In this document: positions 8,744 to 19,232 of the stretch, in pieces
Layout: each line of letters starts with the position of its first letter
Numbering within the stretch: position 1 is the first letter of the stretch
Source of the DNA: Halomonas sp. HL-93
GTDB taxonomy: Bacteria > Pseudomonadota > Gammaproteobacteria > Pseudomonadales > Halomonadaceae
NCBI RefSeq assembly: GCF_900086985.1
Contig: NZ_LT593974.1
Coordinates: 2,046,001 to 2,110,000, forward strand
DNA: 64,000 bases
Direction: 5' to 3'
Made by a program: the position numbers and the translations under genes
The notes under the pieces: model-generated
The model's input: the letters and a program-made list of their open reading frames with translations, nothing else
Database searches by the model: none
Told to the model about the DNA's origin: nothing

Positions 8744-10162
8744 CTACTGAATCGGGGCGGTTAAATAAGCGGCGCGCGAGACGACTTTTTTCCACCAGGG
8801 GCGTTGAGCAATTTCGTCCAGCCCGATACGTCGGCACTGCGCAAAGTCTTTTTCGAGCATCACCCGAACCTGGGCGGCCACAGCGGCACTAGGCATAAAC
8901 GCTGTAATTTCAAAGTTTAAACGGAAAGAGCGATTGTCCATATTAACCGTGCCCACGGTAGCCGCCTTATTATCGACAAGCATCACCTTTTGATGCAAAA
9001 ATCCAGGAAGATAACGGTATATTTTTACGCCTGCACGTAGCATATCGGGTAGAAACGAGAACGCCGAAAGAAATACCAATAAATGATCAGGGCGTTCGGG
9101 AATCATCACGCGAACATCTACGCCGCGCATCGCGGCTAAACGAAGAGCATCCTGTACTCCCTGATCAGGAACGAAGTAGGGGCTGGTGACCCAGAGCCTT
9201 TCTTCGGCACTTTGTATTACCTGCTGTATCAACAAGCTCGCAGTATCTTGCCGGTCCGCAGGGCCGGAAGGGACTACCACCACGTGATGGTTGCTGGCGA
9301 ACGTTTCCTGTGGCTGCCAATCTAACGTAATGACCTCACCGGTGGCCCAATGCCAATCTTCCCAGAAGGCTTCCTGCAAACCCAAAACACTAGGTCCTTG
9401 CAGCTTTAGATGGGTATCTCGCCAGGCACCACGACTGGGGTCTTCCCCCAAATACTCCACGCCCACGTTGAATCCACCGAGCCAGCCTTCCTGGCCATCC
9501 ACTACCATTACTTTACGGTGATTTCGAAAATTTAACTGAAAGGGGTGTTTTAGACCGCGGGAGGAGCGAAACGCACTCACTTCAATACCTGACTGAGTTA
9601 AGTCGTTTAAATAGCGCTCACTGAGTTTGCGACTTCCCATTTCATCATAAAGGAAATAGATATTGACGCCGCGACTAGCGGCTTGCTGAAGATATCCCAT
9701 CAATCGACGCCCAAGGGCATCGTCTCGCACGATAAAAAACTGCAGCAAAATATAGCGCTGTGCGTGCTCGATGCCTGCAAATAGACTATCGAACGTCGCC
9801 TTACCATCGATCAATAAGGTTGCTTGGTTGCCATGCGTCATCGGCATCATGGCTAATTGCTCAACCGCCTGGACGTCGGCACTTTTAGACGGAACAGAAT
9901 AAGGATCAACGTGGGTGCGATAGCGGACTAGCATACGGCGTAAGATATTATCTCGTACGCCCCGCGCGGTGACATAACCATAAAACCGCGGCCGACCAAA
10001 CAGCCAATAGGCAGGCACCGCGACATAAGGAAACGTTAACAGTGAGATAATCCAGGCGACCGCCCCCTGGGAGGTTCGGCTTGACATCAAAGCCATCACC
10101 GCTGAAACGATGCCTAGCACGTAGATTAATAATATGCCGGTCCCTAGCAACCACGAGGTCAT
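8744..10162 (-). CDS. cls: Cardiolipin synthase (ClsA type)
   Basis: A 472-residue membrane enzyme. The start is placed at ATG 10160-10162 with GAGGACACC upstream; the longer frame would run into the fumarase terminator. Two N-terminal transmembrane helices (about 3-60) precede two phospholipase D HKD motifs, HRKVMVVD and HQKVMLVD, the latter followed by NMDNRSF. It joins two phosphatidylglycerol molecules into cardiolipin at the inner membrane, a lipid important in salt-adapted bacteria. Length and twin HKD motifs match ClsA rather than the soluble ClsB. Confidence 0.94.
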   Translation of the reverse strand: MTSWLLGTGILLIYVLGIVSAVMALMSSRTSQGAVAWIISLLTFPYVAVPAYWLFGRPRFYGYVTARGVRDNILRRMLVRYRTHVDPYSVPSKSADVQAVEQLAMMPMTHGNQATLLIDGKATFDSLFAGIEHAQRYILLQFFIVRDDALGRRLMGYLQQAASRGVNIYFLYDEMGSRKLSERYLNDLTQSGIEVSAFRSSRGLKHPFQLNFRNHRKVMVVDGQEGWLGGFNVGVEYLGEDPSRGAWRDTHLKLQGPSVLGLQEAFWEDWHWATGEVITLDWQPQETFASNHHVVVVPSGPADRQDTASLLIQQVIQSAEERLWVTSPYFVPDQGVQDALRLAAMRGVDVRVMIPERPDHLLVFLSAFSFLPDMLRAGVKIYRYLPGFLHQKVMLVDNKAATVGTVNMDNRSFRLNFEITAFMPSAAVAAQVRVMLEKDFAQCRRIGLDEIAQRPWWKKVVSRAAYLTAPIQ

Positions 10163-10217
10163 AGTGGTGTCCTCAATATGCGTGTTAATTCCGTGCGCTG
10201 TACCTGTCGGCATGGAT

Positions 10218-10248
10218 AAAGGCCCCACCAATGGCGGGGCCTTTTAAG
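10218..10248 (-). terminator. Rho-independent terminator after fumarase gene
   Basis: Minus strand GGCCCCGCC, loop ATTG, GTGGGGCC then TTTAT. It follows the fumarase stop by about 30 bases and lies upstream of cls, separating the two units. Confidence 0.85.
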
Positions 10249-10275
10249 CCAAGGATATTTTACTCTACGCGTAGC

Positions 10276-11787
10276 TTACGCCGTTTGGGCGATGATTTCT
10301 TTCCACTTGGCAGGGCCAGTCTGGTGCACCGAAGTTCCTGCGCTATCCACGGCCACAGTTACGGGCATGTCTTCCACTTCAAATTCGTAAATGGCTTCCA
10401 TACCTAGATCTTCAAAGCCAACCACACTAGACTTCTTAATCGCCTGAGCAACGAGATAGGCCGATCCACCTACCGCCATCAGATAAACTGCTTGGTTATC
10501 GCGAATAGCGTCGATCGCCGCCTGACCACGCTCGGCTTTACCCACCATTCCCAACAAACCGGTTTCCTCAAGCATGGTGCGGGTAAACTTATCCATGCGC
10601 GTTGCGGTCGTGGGTCCGGCGGGTCCTACCACTTCATCGCCAATGGGGTCGACGGGGCCGACGTAATAGATGAAACGGCCCTTCATATCCACGGGTAGCG
10701 GTTCGCCCTTGGCAAGCATATCCACCATGCGCTTGTGCGCGGCGTCGCGGCCGGTGAGCAGCTTACCATTGAGCAGCAGCGTGTCCCCGGGCTGCCAGGT
10801 TTTGACGTCTTCCGGGGTCACGGTATCGAGGTTGACGCGCTTGACGTTATCGCCAGCCTCGCGGGTGATTTCCGGCCAGTCTTCGAGCTTAGGCGCCGGC
10901 AGGGCCACGGGGCCCGAACCGTCCAGGGTAAAGTGCGCATGGCGGGTAGCGGCACAGTTGGGAATGATGGCGACCGGCTTGTTCGCCGCATGGGTCGGAT
11001 AATCCTTGACCTTGATATCCAGCACGGTGGTTAAGCCGCCCAGCCCCTGAGCCCCAATGCCGCTTTTGTTGACCTTGTCGAACAGCTCAAGACGCAGTTC
11101 CTCGGCGCGGTTGCTCGCGCCACGTGCCTGAAGCTCCTGGATATCGATCGGCTCCAGCAGTGCTTCCTTGGCGATCTCCATGGCCTTTTCCGCCGTACCG
11201 CCAATGCCGATGCCCAGCATGCCCGGCGGACACCAGCCGGCCCCCATCTTGGGCAGCTGCTCCATCACCCAGTCCACGACGCTGTCAGACGGATTGAGCA
11301 TGGCAAACTTGGATTTTGCTTCGCTACCACCGCCCTTCGCTGCCACGTGAATATCGACCTTGTCGCCCGGCACGAGCTTATGGTGGATAATCGCGGGCGT
11401 GTTGTCCTTGGTGTTTTGACGCTTGCCGTCGGGGTCTGCCAGCACCGAGGCGCGCAGGATATTGTCGGGAAGCTGATAGGCGCGGCGCACGCCCTCGTTG
11501 ACCATGTCATCCAGGCTCATGTCGGCGTCCCAGGTCACCTGCATGCCTACGTGGACAAAGACCGTCACGATGCCGGTATCCTGGCAAATTGGCCGATGAC
11601 CCGTGGCGCACATCCGCGAGTTGATCAGAATCTGCGCAATCGCGTCCTTGGCAGCGGGGTTTTCTTCGCGCTCATAAGCGGCCGCCATGGCGTCGATAAA
11701 GTCTTTGGGATGATAGTAGGAGATATACTGCAGGGCATCGGCAACGCTTTGAATCACGTCGTCCTGGCGAATCACGGTCATGGACAA
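10276..11787 (-). CDS. Class I (iron-sulfur) fumarate hydratase
   Basis: A 503-residue class I fumarase, the oxygen-sensitive type with a [4Fe-4S] cluster, which interconverts fumarate and malate in the TCA cycle. The N-terminal alpha domain shows RPICQDTGIVTVFV with a cluster cysteine, and further cysteines lie in GWCPPGMLGIG and IPNCAATRH; the C-terminal beta domain carries the FIYYVGPVDPI and GPTTATRMD segments. It is a single-chain enzyme of the FumA/FumB kind, not class II FumC. Monocistronic, with a terminator just downstream. Confidence 0.95.
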   Translation of the reverse strand: MSMTVIRQDDVIQSVADALQYISYYHPKDFIDAMAAAYEREENPAAKDAIAQILINSRMCATGHRPICQDTGIVTVFVHVGMQVTWDADMSLDDMVNEGVRRAYQLPDNILRASVLADPDGKRQNTKDNTPAIIHHKLVPGDKVDIHVAAKGGGSEAKSKFAMLNPSDSVVDWVMEQLPKMGAGWCPPGMLGIGIGGTAEKAMEIAKEALLEPIDIQELQARGASNRAEELRLELFDKVNKSGIGAQGLGGLTTVLDIKVKDYPTHAANKPVAIIPNCAATRHAHFTLDGSGPVALPAPKLEDWPEITREAGDNVKRVNLDTVTPEDVKTWQPGDTLLLNGKLLTGRDAAHKRMVDMLAKGEPLPVDMKGRFIYYVGPVDPIGDEVVGPAGPTTATRMDKFTRTMLEETGLLGMVGKAERGQAAIDAIRDNQAVYLMAVGGSAYLVAQAIKKSSVVGFEDLGMEAIYEFEVEDMPVTVAVDSAGTSVHQTGPAKWKEIIAQTA

Positions 11788-11963
11788 ACAGCTCCTTGGT
11801 TATCGTCTTATCGGCAAGCCTAAGCGATCTTTTGCCGCAAGGGCCTGCTCGGCTTTACGCATTATACCGTATTGGCCCCACCCCGGCAGCAACACCAACG
11901 TCATAGAAACGAACAGATATAGGCAGTTGCCAAATTTAAAACGATACAAGATAACGGTATAAA

Positions 11964-12791
11964 TTATGGTGTATTAACCTGACAGCCCGGGCACCAATAC
12001 AGCCGCCTGGACCCTACCATGGTGCGCTCGATGACCTCGCCGCAGCGGTGACAGGAAAGCCCGGCCCGCTCGAAGACGCTGAACCGCCATTGGCGACGCG
12101 GTTCGCCGGCGGTGATGGCCTGCTCAATCCAGGCTTTGGTATTAGTGACGCCCGCCTGTTCATACGCCTGACGCGTCACTTGGATAATACAGGTGGCCAG
12201 CTGATGGCGCTGAGACTCGGTCAAGTCAACCGGACGTTGCTTGGGGTGGCACTGGGCAAAGAACAGAATTTCTGAGCGCAGGTAATTACCCAACCCCGCG
12301 ACAAGACCCTGGTCGAGTAACAGACCACCCAAGCGACGGCGTAGAAAGGCGCGTGAGGCAAGCCGCACCGCCACGTCATCAGCGGTCAGCGAGTGGCTGA
12401 GCAAATCCGGCCCCAGCCGAGATAAAAAGGGATGTTGCTTCAGATCTTGCGCATGCCAGAGCGAAATATCAGACGCACTGTAGAGACTCGCCGCCCTACC
12501 GTCGGCCACCAGACGAACGCGCAGCGAGCGCTTGGTGGAAGGAGGCTTGGCCGCGTCGTGGAGTTTCCACACGCCGTATAGCTGGTTGTGGGAATACAGC
12601 ACCTGCTGGTTGGCAAAGCGCAGCAGCATGGCCTTCCCCCAGGTATCCACTGCGTCGACGCGAACCCCCTCCAGAACGTTTGCCTGCTCGGCAAGCTCAG
12701 GAAAGGCAAACCAGGCCTCGTCGACCACCCTGCCGCCAATCTGAAGCTGAATCTTGTCCGCCGCGCGACGGATTTCCGGGCCTTCAGGCAT
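11964..12791 (-). CDS. nei: Endonuclease VIII DNA glycosylase
   Basis: A 275-residue Fpg/Nei family glycosylase. The N-terminus MPEGPEIRRAADKI carries the catalytic Pro2 and Glu3, SHNQLYGVW matches E. coli Nei rather than Fpg, the helix-two-turn-helix is LLLDQGLVAGLGNYLRSEILF, and a C-terminal zinc finger has C-x2-C (CHRC) and CPGC. It removes oxidised pyrimidines and nicks the abasic site. It begins only three bases from the uvrB stop on the same strand, so repair genes uvrB and nei probably form an operon. Confidence 0.95.
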   Translation of the reverse strand: MPEGPEIRRAADKIQLQIGGRVVDEAWFAFPELAEQANVLEGVRVDAVDTWGKAMLLRFANQQVLYSHNQLYGVWKLHDAAKPPSTKRSLRVRLVADGRAASLYSASDISLWHAQDLKQHPFLSRLGPDLLSHSLTADDVAVRLASRAFLRRRLGGLLLDQGLVAGLGNYLRSEILFFAQCHPKQRPVDLTESQRHQLATCIIQVTRQAYEQAGVTNTKAWIEQAITAGEPRRQWRFSVFERAGLSCHRCGEVIERTMVGSRRLYWCPGCQVNTP

Positions 12792-12794
12792 GCC

Positions 12795-14822
12795 CTACCC
12801 CAGCGCCAGTTGTTTTTCTTTCATTTGATGCAGCTGGTCGCGCAAACGGGCGGCTTCCTCGAACTCGAGATTTTGCGCAGCCTCGAACATCGCATCTTCC
12901 AACTTGCTGATCGCCGTGAGGAAATCGTGCTTGTTCATGTTGGCCGTATCGTATTCGGCGGCGGCTTCGGCAACCTTGCGATCACTGCCGCGTTTACGGC
13001 TGTTTTTCTTGCCGGGCGCCTGAGCGGCTTCCATGATGTCGGTTACCGAGCGGGTAATCGTGGTGGGGGTAATGCCATGGGCGTCATTGTGTGCCTTCTG
13101 CTTGTCACGCCGACGCTCGGTTTCGTCCATCGCCCGACGCATGGAATCGGTCACTCGATCGCCATAGAGAATGGCTTTGCCCTGGGCGTTGCGCGCGGCA
13201 CGGCCGATGGTCTGGATCAAGGAACGCTCGTTACGCAGGAAGCCTTCTTTGTCGGCATCAAGGATAGCGACCAGCGACACCTCAGGGATATCCAGGCCCT
13301 CGCGGAGGAGGTTGATCCCCACCAGGACGTCGAACTTGCCCAGACGCAGATCGCGAATGATTTCCACCCGCTCGACGGTATCGATATCCGAGTGCAGATA
13401 ACGCACGCGAATCCCGTGCTCGTCCAGGTATTCCGTCAGGTCTTCGGCCATTCGCTTGGTCAGCGTGGTTACCAGGACCCGCTCGCCCACCTCGGTGCGC
13501 AGGCCGATCTCTGACAACAGGTCGTCGACCTGGGTACTGGCCGGGCGCACCTCCAGTTCAGGGTCCAGCAGCCCCGTCGGCCGCACGACCTGCTCGACGA
13601 TTTGCCCGGCATGCTCGGCTTCGTAGGGGCCGGGCGTTGCCGAGACAAAAATCGTTTGCGGCGAAATCGCCTCCCACTCTTCAAATTTCATAGGACGATT
13701 GTCCAACGCCGACGGCAAGCGAAACCCGTACTCGACAAGCGTTTCTTTGCGCGAGCGGTCGCCTTTGTACATGCCTCCCACCTGGGGCACGCTGACGTGG
13801 GATTCATCGATGAACAGCAGCGCATCGTCGGGCAGGTAGTCGAAGAACGTCGGCGGCGGCTCGCCGGGCGCGCGGCCCGATAAATAGCGCGAGTAGTTTT
13901 CGATGCCGTTGCAGTACCCAAGCTCGAGCATCATTTCGATATCGTACAGGGTGCGCTGTTCGAGGCGCTGTGCCTCGACAAGCCGCTCATGCTTGCGCAG
14001 CCAGTCGAGGCGCTCCTTGAGCTCGGCCTTGATATCATCGATGGCGCCGAGGATGGTCTCGCGGGGCGTCACATAGTGCGACTTGGGGTAGATCGTCATG
14101 CGCGGGACCTGGCCCCTTACGTCACCGGTCAGCGGATCAAACAGCCGGATCGAATCGATTTCATCATCGAACAGCTCGACGCGCACCGCCTCTTCTTCAG
14201 CGTCCGCCGGAAAAATATCGATCACGTCGCCACGTACCCGGTAAGTACCGCGGCGAAAATCCATATCGTTACGGGTGTACTGAAGTTCCGCGAGCCGGCG
14301 CAGAAACGCCCGCTGGTCGATCAGCTCGCCGCGGGTAAAGTGCAGGCGCATCTTCAGGTACTGATCAGGGTCACCCAAGCCGTATATCGCCGACACCGAC
14401 ACGACGATCAGGGCGTCGCGACGCTCCAGCAGCGCCTTGGTGGCGGAAAGGCGCATCTGCTCGATGTGATCGTTGATCGAGGCATCCTTTTCGATAAAGG
14501 TGTCCGATGACGGCACATAGGCTTCCGGCTGATAGTAATCGTAGTAGGAAACAAAGTACTCGACGGCGTTGTCGGGAAAAAACGCCTTGAATTCTCCGTA
14601 CAGCTGGGCGGCCAACGTTTTATTGGGCGCCATGACGATCGTTGGGCGCTGCTGCTGCTCGACGATATTGGCCATGGTAAAGGTTTTGCCGGACCCCGTA
14701 ACGCCGAGCAATGTTTGGTGGGCAAGCCCCGACTCAAGACCGCCGATCAAACCTTTTATAGCATTGGGCTGATCCCCTGCGGGCTTAAATTTTGACTGCA
14801 ACCGGAATTCCTTGCTCATCAT
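12795..14822 (-). CDS. uvrB: UvrABC system helicase-like subunit UvrB
   Basis: A 675-residue protein with all UvrB landmarks: Walker [13 protein letters not shown] near residue 40, the beta-hairpin [12 protein letters not shown] (about 95-106) used in damage verification, the DESH box, helicase motifs V-VI ([22 protein letters not shown]), and a C-terminal UVR coiled-coil motif that contacts UvrC. It is the central damage-recognition factor of nucleotide excision repair. The start at ATGATG is preceded by GGAG. nei follows at three bases. I see no obvious LexA box immediately upstream. Confidence 0.97.
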   Translation of the reverse strand: MMSKEFRLQSKFKPAGDQPNAIKGLIGGLESGLAHQTLLGVTGSGKTFTMANIVEQQQRPTIVMAPNKTLAAQLYGEFKAFFPDNAVEYFVSYYDYYQPEAYVPSSDTFIEKDASINDHIEQMRLSATKALLERRDALIVVSVSAIYGLGDPDQYLKMRLHFTRGELIDQRAFLRRLAELQYTRNDMDFRRGTYRVRGDVIDIFPADAEEEAVRVELFDDEIDSIRLFDPLTGDVRGQVPRMTIYPKSHYVTPRETILGAIDDIKAELKERLDWLRKHERLVEAQRLEQRTLYDIEMMLELGYCNGIENYSRYLSGRAPGEPPPTFFDYLPDDALLFIDESHVSVPQVGGMYKGDRSRKETLVEYGFRLPSALDNRPMKFEEWEAISPQTIFVSATPGPYEAEHAGQIVEQVVRPTGLLDPELEVRPASTQVDDLLSEIGLRTEVGERVLVTTLTKRMAEDLTEYLDEHGIRVRYLHSDIDTVERVEIIRDLRLGKFDVLVGINLLREGLDIPEVSLVAILDADKEGFLRNERSLIQTIGRAARNAQGKAILYGDRVTDSMRRAMDETERRRDKQKAHNDAHGITPTTITRSVTDIMEAAQAPGKKNSRKRGSDRKVAEAAAEYDTANMNKHDFLTAISKLEDAMFEAAQNLEFEEAARLRDQLHQMKEKQLALG

Positions 14823-14845
14823 CGCTCCTGTCGGGGTAAGACGAG

Positions 14846-15256
14846 CTACTCGGTGCTCGTCGTAATATCCACGGTAGAATGGGTCATCAACCGCTGGATG
14901 GGGCAGCGGTGGCTGATATCTTCAAGCCTAGCGCGCTGCTCAGGATCATCAATGCCGTGGAACGTCAATATGACAGCCAACTTGTAGACGCCTTTCCTTT
15001 CCTGACTATCATCGCGCTGCACCCTGACGGTAATGCCTTCCAAAGGCCATTGCTTGCGTTTGGCGTACATTTGTACCGTGATCGCCTTGCACGTACCCAA
15101 CGCAATATCGAAGTAGTCATGGGGGTCCGGGGCACTGCCTTCCCCCCCGACAACGGGCGGCACATCGGCATACATATCCTCCCAACCGTCTACTTCTACG
15201 CGCTGGCGGAAAATGCGGTTGCGTTCACTGATCACGGTAATGGGCTTGTGCATCAT
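14846..15256 (-). CDS. OsmC-family peroxiredoxin-like protein
   Basis: A 136-residue OsmC/Ohr-fold protein with both redox cysteines: [10 protein letters not shown] (about residue 55) and [10 protein letters not shown] (near 120). The family reduces organic hydroperoxides or acts in sulfur chemistry. Its ATG overlaps the stop of the small upstream HMA-like gene by four bases (ATGA), so the two are translationally coupled. It is closer to the YhfA/OsmC-like subgroup than to classical Ohr, judging from the N-terminus, but the substrate is unknown. Confidence 0.88.
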   Translation of the reverse strand: MMHKPITVISERNRIFRQRVEVDGWEDMYADVPPVVGGEGSAPDPHDYFDIALGTCKAITVQMYAKRKQWPLEGITVRVQRDDSQERKGVYKLAVILTFHGIDDPEQRARLEDISHRCPIQRLMTHSTVDITTSTE

Positions 15257-15450
15257 ATTACCTTTATGCCGAGGTTGAGTTTTTCAACGGCCTTGATGAG
15301 CGCCTCGCGTTTTACCCGACCGTCTATTTCGGCGCCGTAGCGGCCAACTTCGGCACTGTCCACGCCATCAAGCATCATCAACGCAGTGGTAATCTGGTTG
15401 ACTTGCTCGGCGGATTTAACACCGTGAAAGGTTAATGATTGCTGTGCCAT
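15253..15450 (-). CDS. Small HMA-fold-like protein without the metal-binding CxxC
   Basis: A 65-residue protein starting MAQQSLTFHG at ATG 15448-15450. The size, the GVDSAEV turn and spacing suggest the beta-alpha-beta-beta-alpha-beta heavy-metal-associated fold (as in CopZ), but the expected CxxC loop is absent; the protein contains no cysteine at all. It cannot bind copper in the usual way. It overlaps the OsmC-family gene by ATGA, and this tight pairing suggests a joint function, possibly redox or hydroperoxide related. The family assignment is moderate and the function unknown. Confidence 0.6.
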   Translation of the reverse strand: MAQQSLTFHGVKSAEQVNQITTALMMLDGVDSAEVGRYGAEIDGRVKREALIKAVEKLNLGIKVI

Positions 15451-15653
15451 CGCGCTGGGCTCCCTCATTACGACTGCAGTATATCGCCACAGGCCATCGC
15501 CAACCGAAGTGGCTCGCCAAGTGCGCTGGTTTCGCCCTATGCAAAACTGATACAGACAAATGAGTCTAGCATGCAGCATGTACCTTGCAATCGCTGCCTA
15601 CTGCCCACACGTTAAACATTATTGATTTATATTCTTTATTAGGAGTTGTCATT

Positions 15654-16613
15654 GTGATCGTTCCCTCATTCGACACTCTCAACAGCGGTGTATGGCTTAA
15701 CCACCTAGCCGCGTTAGACGTGAAAGGTGTCGACGCTGAGAAATTTCTACAGGGACAAACCAGCACTCAGGTTAGCCTCGCAGACGGCCGATTTGCTCCC
15801 CTCACCTGCTTCTGCACCCCGAAAGGGCGCATGCTGGCAAATGCTCAGCTGATGAAAATCGGTGACGCTCACTATCGCCTTTTGCTCAGCGCGTCGCTGC
15901 TGGAAACTCTGGCCAGTCACTTAAAAAAATTTGCTGCCTTCTATAAAGCTGAGTTAACCCCACTTCCTGAGCTCTCGCTGATTGGAGCAGGTGAAAATGC
16001 TCGCTCGATCGCGCAAGCGCTAGGTTTAACCCTGCCCACCGCGCCTGGGACTCACTTCACCAATGAGCACGCCAGCGTACTTTGTTACCCGGGCGACACG
16101 CCGCGCTGGCTATTCTGCCTGGAAGACAACGCCGACATCTCAGCGCTGGATGATGATGCAGGCCGGGCGGCCTGGCAGTTGGCTGACATACGAAGCGGCC
16201 TCGCGTGGCTGACCGATGCACAGCAAGACCACTTTTTGCCGCAGATGCTTAACTGGGAAGCACTGGGAGGTATCAGCTTTAAAAAAGGCTGTTACACCGG
16301 TCAGGAAGTCGTTGCCCGCGCCCACTTCCGTGGCCAGGTAAAAAAACGCCTGGTGCGCGCCGAGCTGACAAACGCGACTGCGCCAGCAACCGGGGAGACT
16401 ATCGTCAACGAAACCGACAAGGGCGTTGGCGAAGTCGTCACCAGCGCTTTTAGCGAAACAGGCAATATTGAGCTTCTGACCGTCATGAACACCAAGGTAA
16501 TGGACGAGGCAATGCCCGTTTATCTTGGGGAAGCACGCTTGACACTACTCGACCTTCCCTACCCTATTGAGCGGCTCGACCCTGAGCAGCTCGCCATGGG
16601 CCTGGCTAATTAA
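15654..16613 (+). CDS. ygfZ: YgfZ folate-binding protein
   Basis: A 319-residue GcvT-like folate-binding protein. A GTG start at 15654 is chosen because AGGAG lies at 15641-15645; upstream residues in the open frame are not family-like. The defining motif KGCYTGQEVVARAHFRG with its essential Cys is present (about residues 208-224). YgfZ supports tetrahydrofolate-dependent repair or assembly of certain Fe-S enzymes such as MiaB. The stop overlaps the convergent tatD gene by four bases. Confidence 0.93.
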   Translation: MIVPSFDTLNSGVWLNHLAALDVKGVDAEKFLQGQTSTQVSLADGRFAPLTCFCTPKGRMLANAQLMKIGDAHYRLLLSASLLETLASHLKKFAAFYKAELTPLPELSLIGAGENARSIAQALGLTLPTAPGTHFTNEHASVLCYPGDTPRWLFCLEDNADISALDDDAGRAAWQLADIRSGLAWLTDAQQDHFLPQMLNWEALGGISFKKGCYTGQEVVARAHFRGQVKKRLVRAELTNATAPATGETIVNETDKGVGEVVTSAFSETGNIELLTVMNTKVMDEAMPVYLGEARLTLLDLPYPIERLDPEQLAMGLAN

Positions 16614-17383
16614 CCGCAGGTAGGCAAGCGAAACATGCGGGCAGCATTAGCGCTACTAATCGCGGCGACATGCTCGCATGTTTGGCCGCGTAATCCGGCC
16701 ACTACCTTGCACACGTCGCTCACTCGGCAAGGCTCATTGCGTTGGCCTTGATAGCCGCTCAATGGCATGTCCGGGCTATCCGTTTCCAACACAAAGCTGT
16801 CATCGGGCAATGCCTTGATAACGCGTTGCAGCCGTTTTGCCCGCCGATAGGTTGCCGCACCGCCAAGACCCAGCACATAACCGAGATCCACAAATTTTTT
16901 GGCCTGTTCGTAAGACCCGGCAAAGGCGTGGATCAGACCAGCTCTGGCAAGCGCGCGTTGGCGAAGCCGTTTGGCGACGGTATCGTTGGCTTTGACACAG
17001 TGCACGACGATGGGCAATCCATGTTGCTTGGCCAGCGTTAATTGGGCATCAAAATAATCCCACTGCGCGGCGAGCGTATCGTCAAAGCGACCATCGATTC
17101 CGCATTCGCCCACCGCGACGAGTTCGGGATGCTCACTCAATACGCTATCTAATTGGTTGATATCTTGCTCGCGGTGCTCCGCTATGAAGTAGGGATGAAG
17201 GCCAGCGCAGACGCTAATATCAGCCCGGCACTGGCCCAATGCCAGCACGCTTTGCCAGCGGGCTCGCGTGGTGCCTGGCACGATAAAATGCTTAACGCCC
17301 ACGCCTCTTGCGGCTTCGATGACCGCATCGCGGTCTGGATCGAAAGCTGCAAAATCAAGATGGCAGTGGGCATCGATCAGCAT
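16610..17383 (-). CDS. TatD-family metal-dependent DNase/hydrolase
   Basis: A 257-residue TIM-barrel amidohydrolase. The start is ATG 17381-17383 preceded by GAGGCGAAC; a longer frame would overlap prfC. Metal-binding residues are visible: DAHCHLDF at the N-terminus, GECGIDGRF, VVHCVKAND, LIHAFAGS and ETDSPDMP. The family hydrolyses DNA 3' ends or acts on D-aminoacyl substrates, and which applies here is not decided. It lies 29 bases after prfC on the same strand, probably cotranscribed. Confidence 0.93.
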   Translation of the reverse strand: MLIDAHCHLDFAAFDPDRDAVIEAARGVGVKHFIVPGTTRARWQSVLALGQCRADISVCAGLHPYFIAEHREQDINQLDSVLSEHPELVAVGECGIDGRFDDTLAAQWDYFDAQLTLAKQHGLPIVVHCVKANDTVAKRLRQRALARAGLIHAFAGSYEQAKKFVDLGYVLGLGGAATYRRAKRLQRVIKALPDDSFVLETDSPDMPLSGYQGQRNEPCRVSDVCKVVAGLRGQTCEHVAAISSANAARMFRLPTCG

Positions 17384-17411
17384 GTTCGCCTCGTGATGGC
17401 AAGGCGAGCGA

Positions 17412-19001
17412 TTAGTGTTCACGTGTCGGCTGGAAGCGGACCTCAGGCCAACGCTCTTGCGTCATCTGCAGGTTAACCCGGGTCGGCGCAATATAAGTTA
17501 AATAGCCACCACCATCGATGGCCAAATTGGCACTTGCCTTACGCTTGAATTCCTCAAGCATCTTGGCGTCCTCGCAATACACCCAGCGCGCCGTCTGAAC
17601 ATTGACGCCTTCATACAGGCAGTCAACCTTGTATTCTTCTTTTAAGCGATGTGCCACCACGTCAAACTGCAGGGTCCCTACCGCGCCAAGAATCAGGTCA
17701 TTATTGTCAATCGGCATAAAGACCTGGGTGGCCCCCTCTTCCGAAAGTTGCTGCAACCCTTTTTGCAGAGCCTTCATCTTAAGCGGATCTTTTAAACGAA
17801 CGCGTTTGAAAAGCTCGGGGGCGAAGTGAGGAATCCCAGTGAAGCGCATATCTTCACCGACAGTGAACGTGTCCCCAATCTGGATGGTGCCGTGGTTATG
17901 CAAGCCAATAATATCGCCGGGCCAAGCTTCCTCAACCTGGGAGCGGTCGGAGGCCATGAATGTCAGCGCGTCAGCAATTTTGACATCCTTACCGATACGC
18001 ACATGGCGCATCTTCATGTTCTTATCGTATTTACCCGAGCACACCCGCAGAAACGCGATACGGTCACGGTGATTAGGGTCCATATTGGCCTGGATCTTGA
18101 ACACAAAGCCGGTGAAGCGTGGATCATCGGCTGGTACATTCCGCACATTGGTTTCCCGGGCTTGAGGCGCTGGGGCATATTCAACAAAGCCATCCAGCAT
18201 TTCACGTACGCCAAAATTGCCCATCGCGGTCCCAAAATAGACTGGCGTCAATTTACCGCTACGGTAAGCCTCCAGATCAAACTCATGGGAAGCCCCACGC
18301 ACCAGTTCTACTTCCATACGGAGCTCTTCGGCCTGCTCTTCGCCCAGCACTTCGTCAACATCGGGATTATCCAGCCCCTCGATGCGCTTGTCCTCGGGAA
18401 TGCGGCTGCCCTGGCCCTGGGTATAGAGATGAACCACATCGTTATAGAGGTGATAAACGCCTCGGAAATGCCGCCCCATGCCGATGGGCCATGTCATTGG
18501 CGCACACTGGATATTGAGAACCGTTTCGACTTCATCCATCACCTCGATAGGATCTCGGATATCGCGGTCCATCTTGTTGATAAACGTCAGAATCGGCGTG
18601 GTGCGTAGGCGGCATACGTCCATCAGTTTGATGGTCCGGTCCTCAACACCTTTCGCCCCGTCAATCACCATCAGGGCGGAATCCACCGCCGTCAATGTAC
18701 GGTAGGTGTCTTCAGAGAAATCTTCGTGACCCGGCGTATCCAGCAGGTTGACGATACGCCCGCCATAGGGGAACTGCATCACCGAGGTCGTTACCGAGAT
18801 GCCCCGCTCCTGCTCCATTTTCATCCAATCTGAGGTGGCATGCCGGTCGTTACGCTTGCTCTTCACCGAGCCGGCTAACTGAATGGCATTGCCAAACAGC
18901 AGCATTTTTTCAGTGATGGTCGTTTTCCCGGCATCGGGGTGCGAAATGATAGCAAAGGTTCTTCTAAGCCCGGCTTCTTGGGCTAATTGAGTATCTTTCA
19001 T
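17412..19001 (-). CDS. prfC: Peptide chain release factor 3
   Basis: A 529-residue translational GTPase. G1 [13 protein letters not shown]3 [13 protein letters not shown] and G4 NKMDRD are visible, with the switch region between, followed by the EF-Tu-like domain 2 and the RF3 C-terminal domain. It removes RF1/RF2 from the ribosome after peptide release. The residues [16 protein letters not shown] are characteristic of RF3 rather than EF-G. tatD follows directly. Length is as in E. coli RF3. Confidence 0.97.
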   Translation of the reverse strand: MKDTQLAQEAGLRRTFAIISHPDAGKTTITEKMLLFGNAIQLAGSVKSKRNDRHATSDWMKMEQERGISVTTSVMQFPYGGRIVNLLDTPGHEDFSEDTYRTLTAVDSALMVIDGAKGVEDRTIKLMDVCRLRTTPILTFINKMDRDIRDPIEVMDEVETVLNIQCAPMTWPIGMGRHFRGVYHLYNDVVHLYTQGQGSRIPEDKRIEGLDNPDVDEVLGEEQAEELRMEVELVRGASHEFDLEAYRSGKLTPVYFGTAMGNFGVREMLDGFVEYAPAPQARETNVRNVPADDPRFTGFVFKIQANMDPNHRDRIAFLRVCSGKYDKNMKMRHVRIGKDVKIADALTFMASDRSQVEEAWPGDIIGLHNHGTIQIGDTFTVGEDMRFTGIPHFAPELFKRVRLKDPLKMKALQKGLQQLSEEGATQVFMPIDNNDLILGAVGTLQFDVVAHRLKEEYKVDCLYEGVNVQTARWVYCEDAKMLEEFKRKASANLAIDGGGYLTYIAPTRVNLQMTQERWPEVRFQPTREH

Positions 19002-19166
19002 CGGGCCTCATCATTAGCGTGGACTCAGCCGAACATATAGATACCAAGTGACAACGGCTGAGCTAAATGGCAATGCCGGGATTGTACCCTTGCAGAGCGC
19101 ATTGAGCCACAAGGGGCCAGGCAGGCTAACGGGTAGGTAACGAAGCGCAACCGGATACAATGGCAT

Positions 19167-19197
19167 AAAAAAACACCGGGCGAACCGGCGTTTTTTT
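19167..19197 (-). terminator. Bidirectional-looking terminator after the YjfB-like gene
   Basis: Minus strand AAAAAAACGCCGG, loop TTCGC, CCGGTGT followed by seven T. The same hairpin has T's on the plus strand, so it could act both ways. It separates the small YjfB-like gene from prfC. Confidence 0.85.
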
Positions 19198-19232
19198 CAA
19201 TCACAGCTTTATAACTGCTAGAACACAACCAC

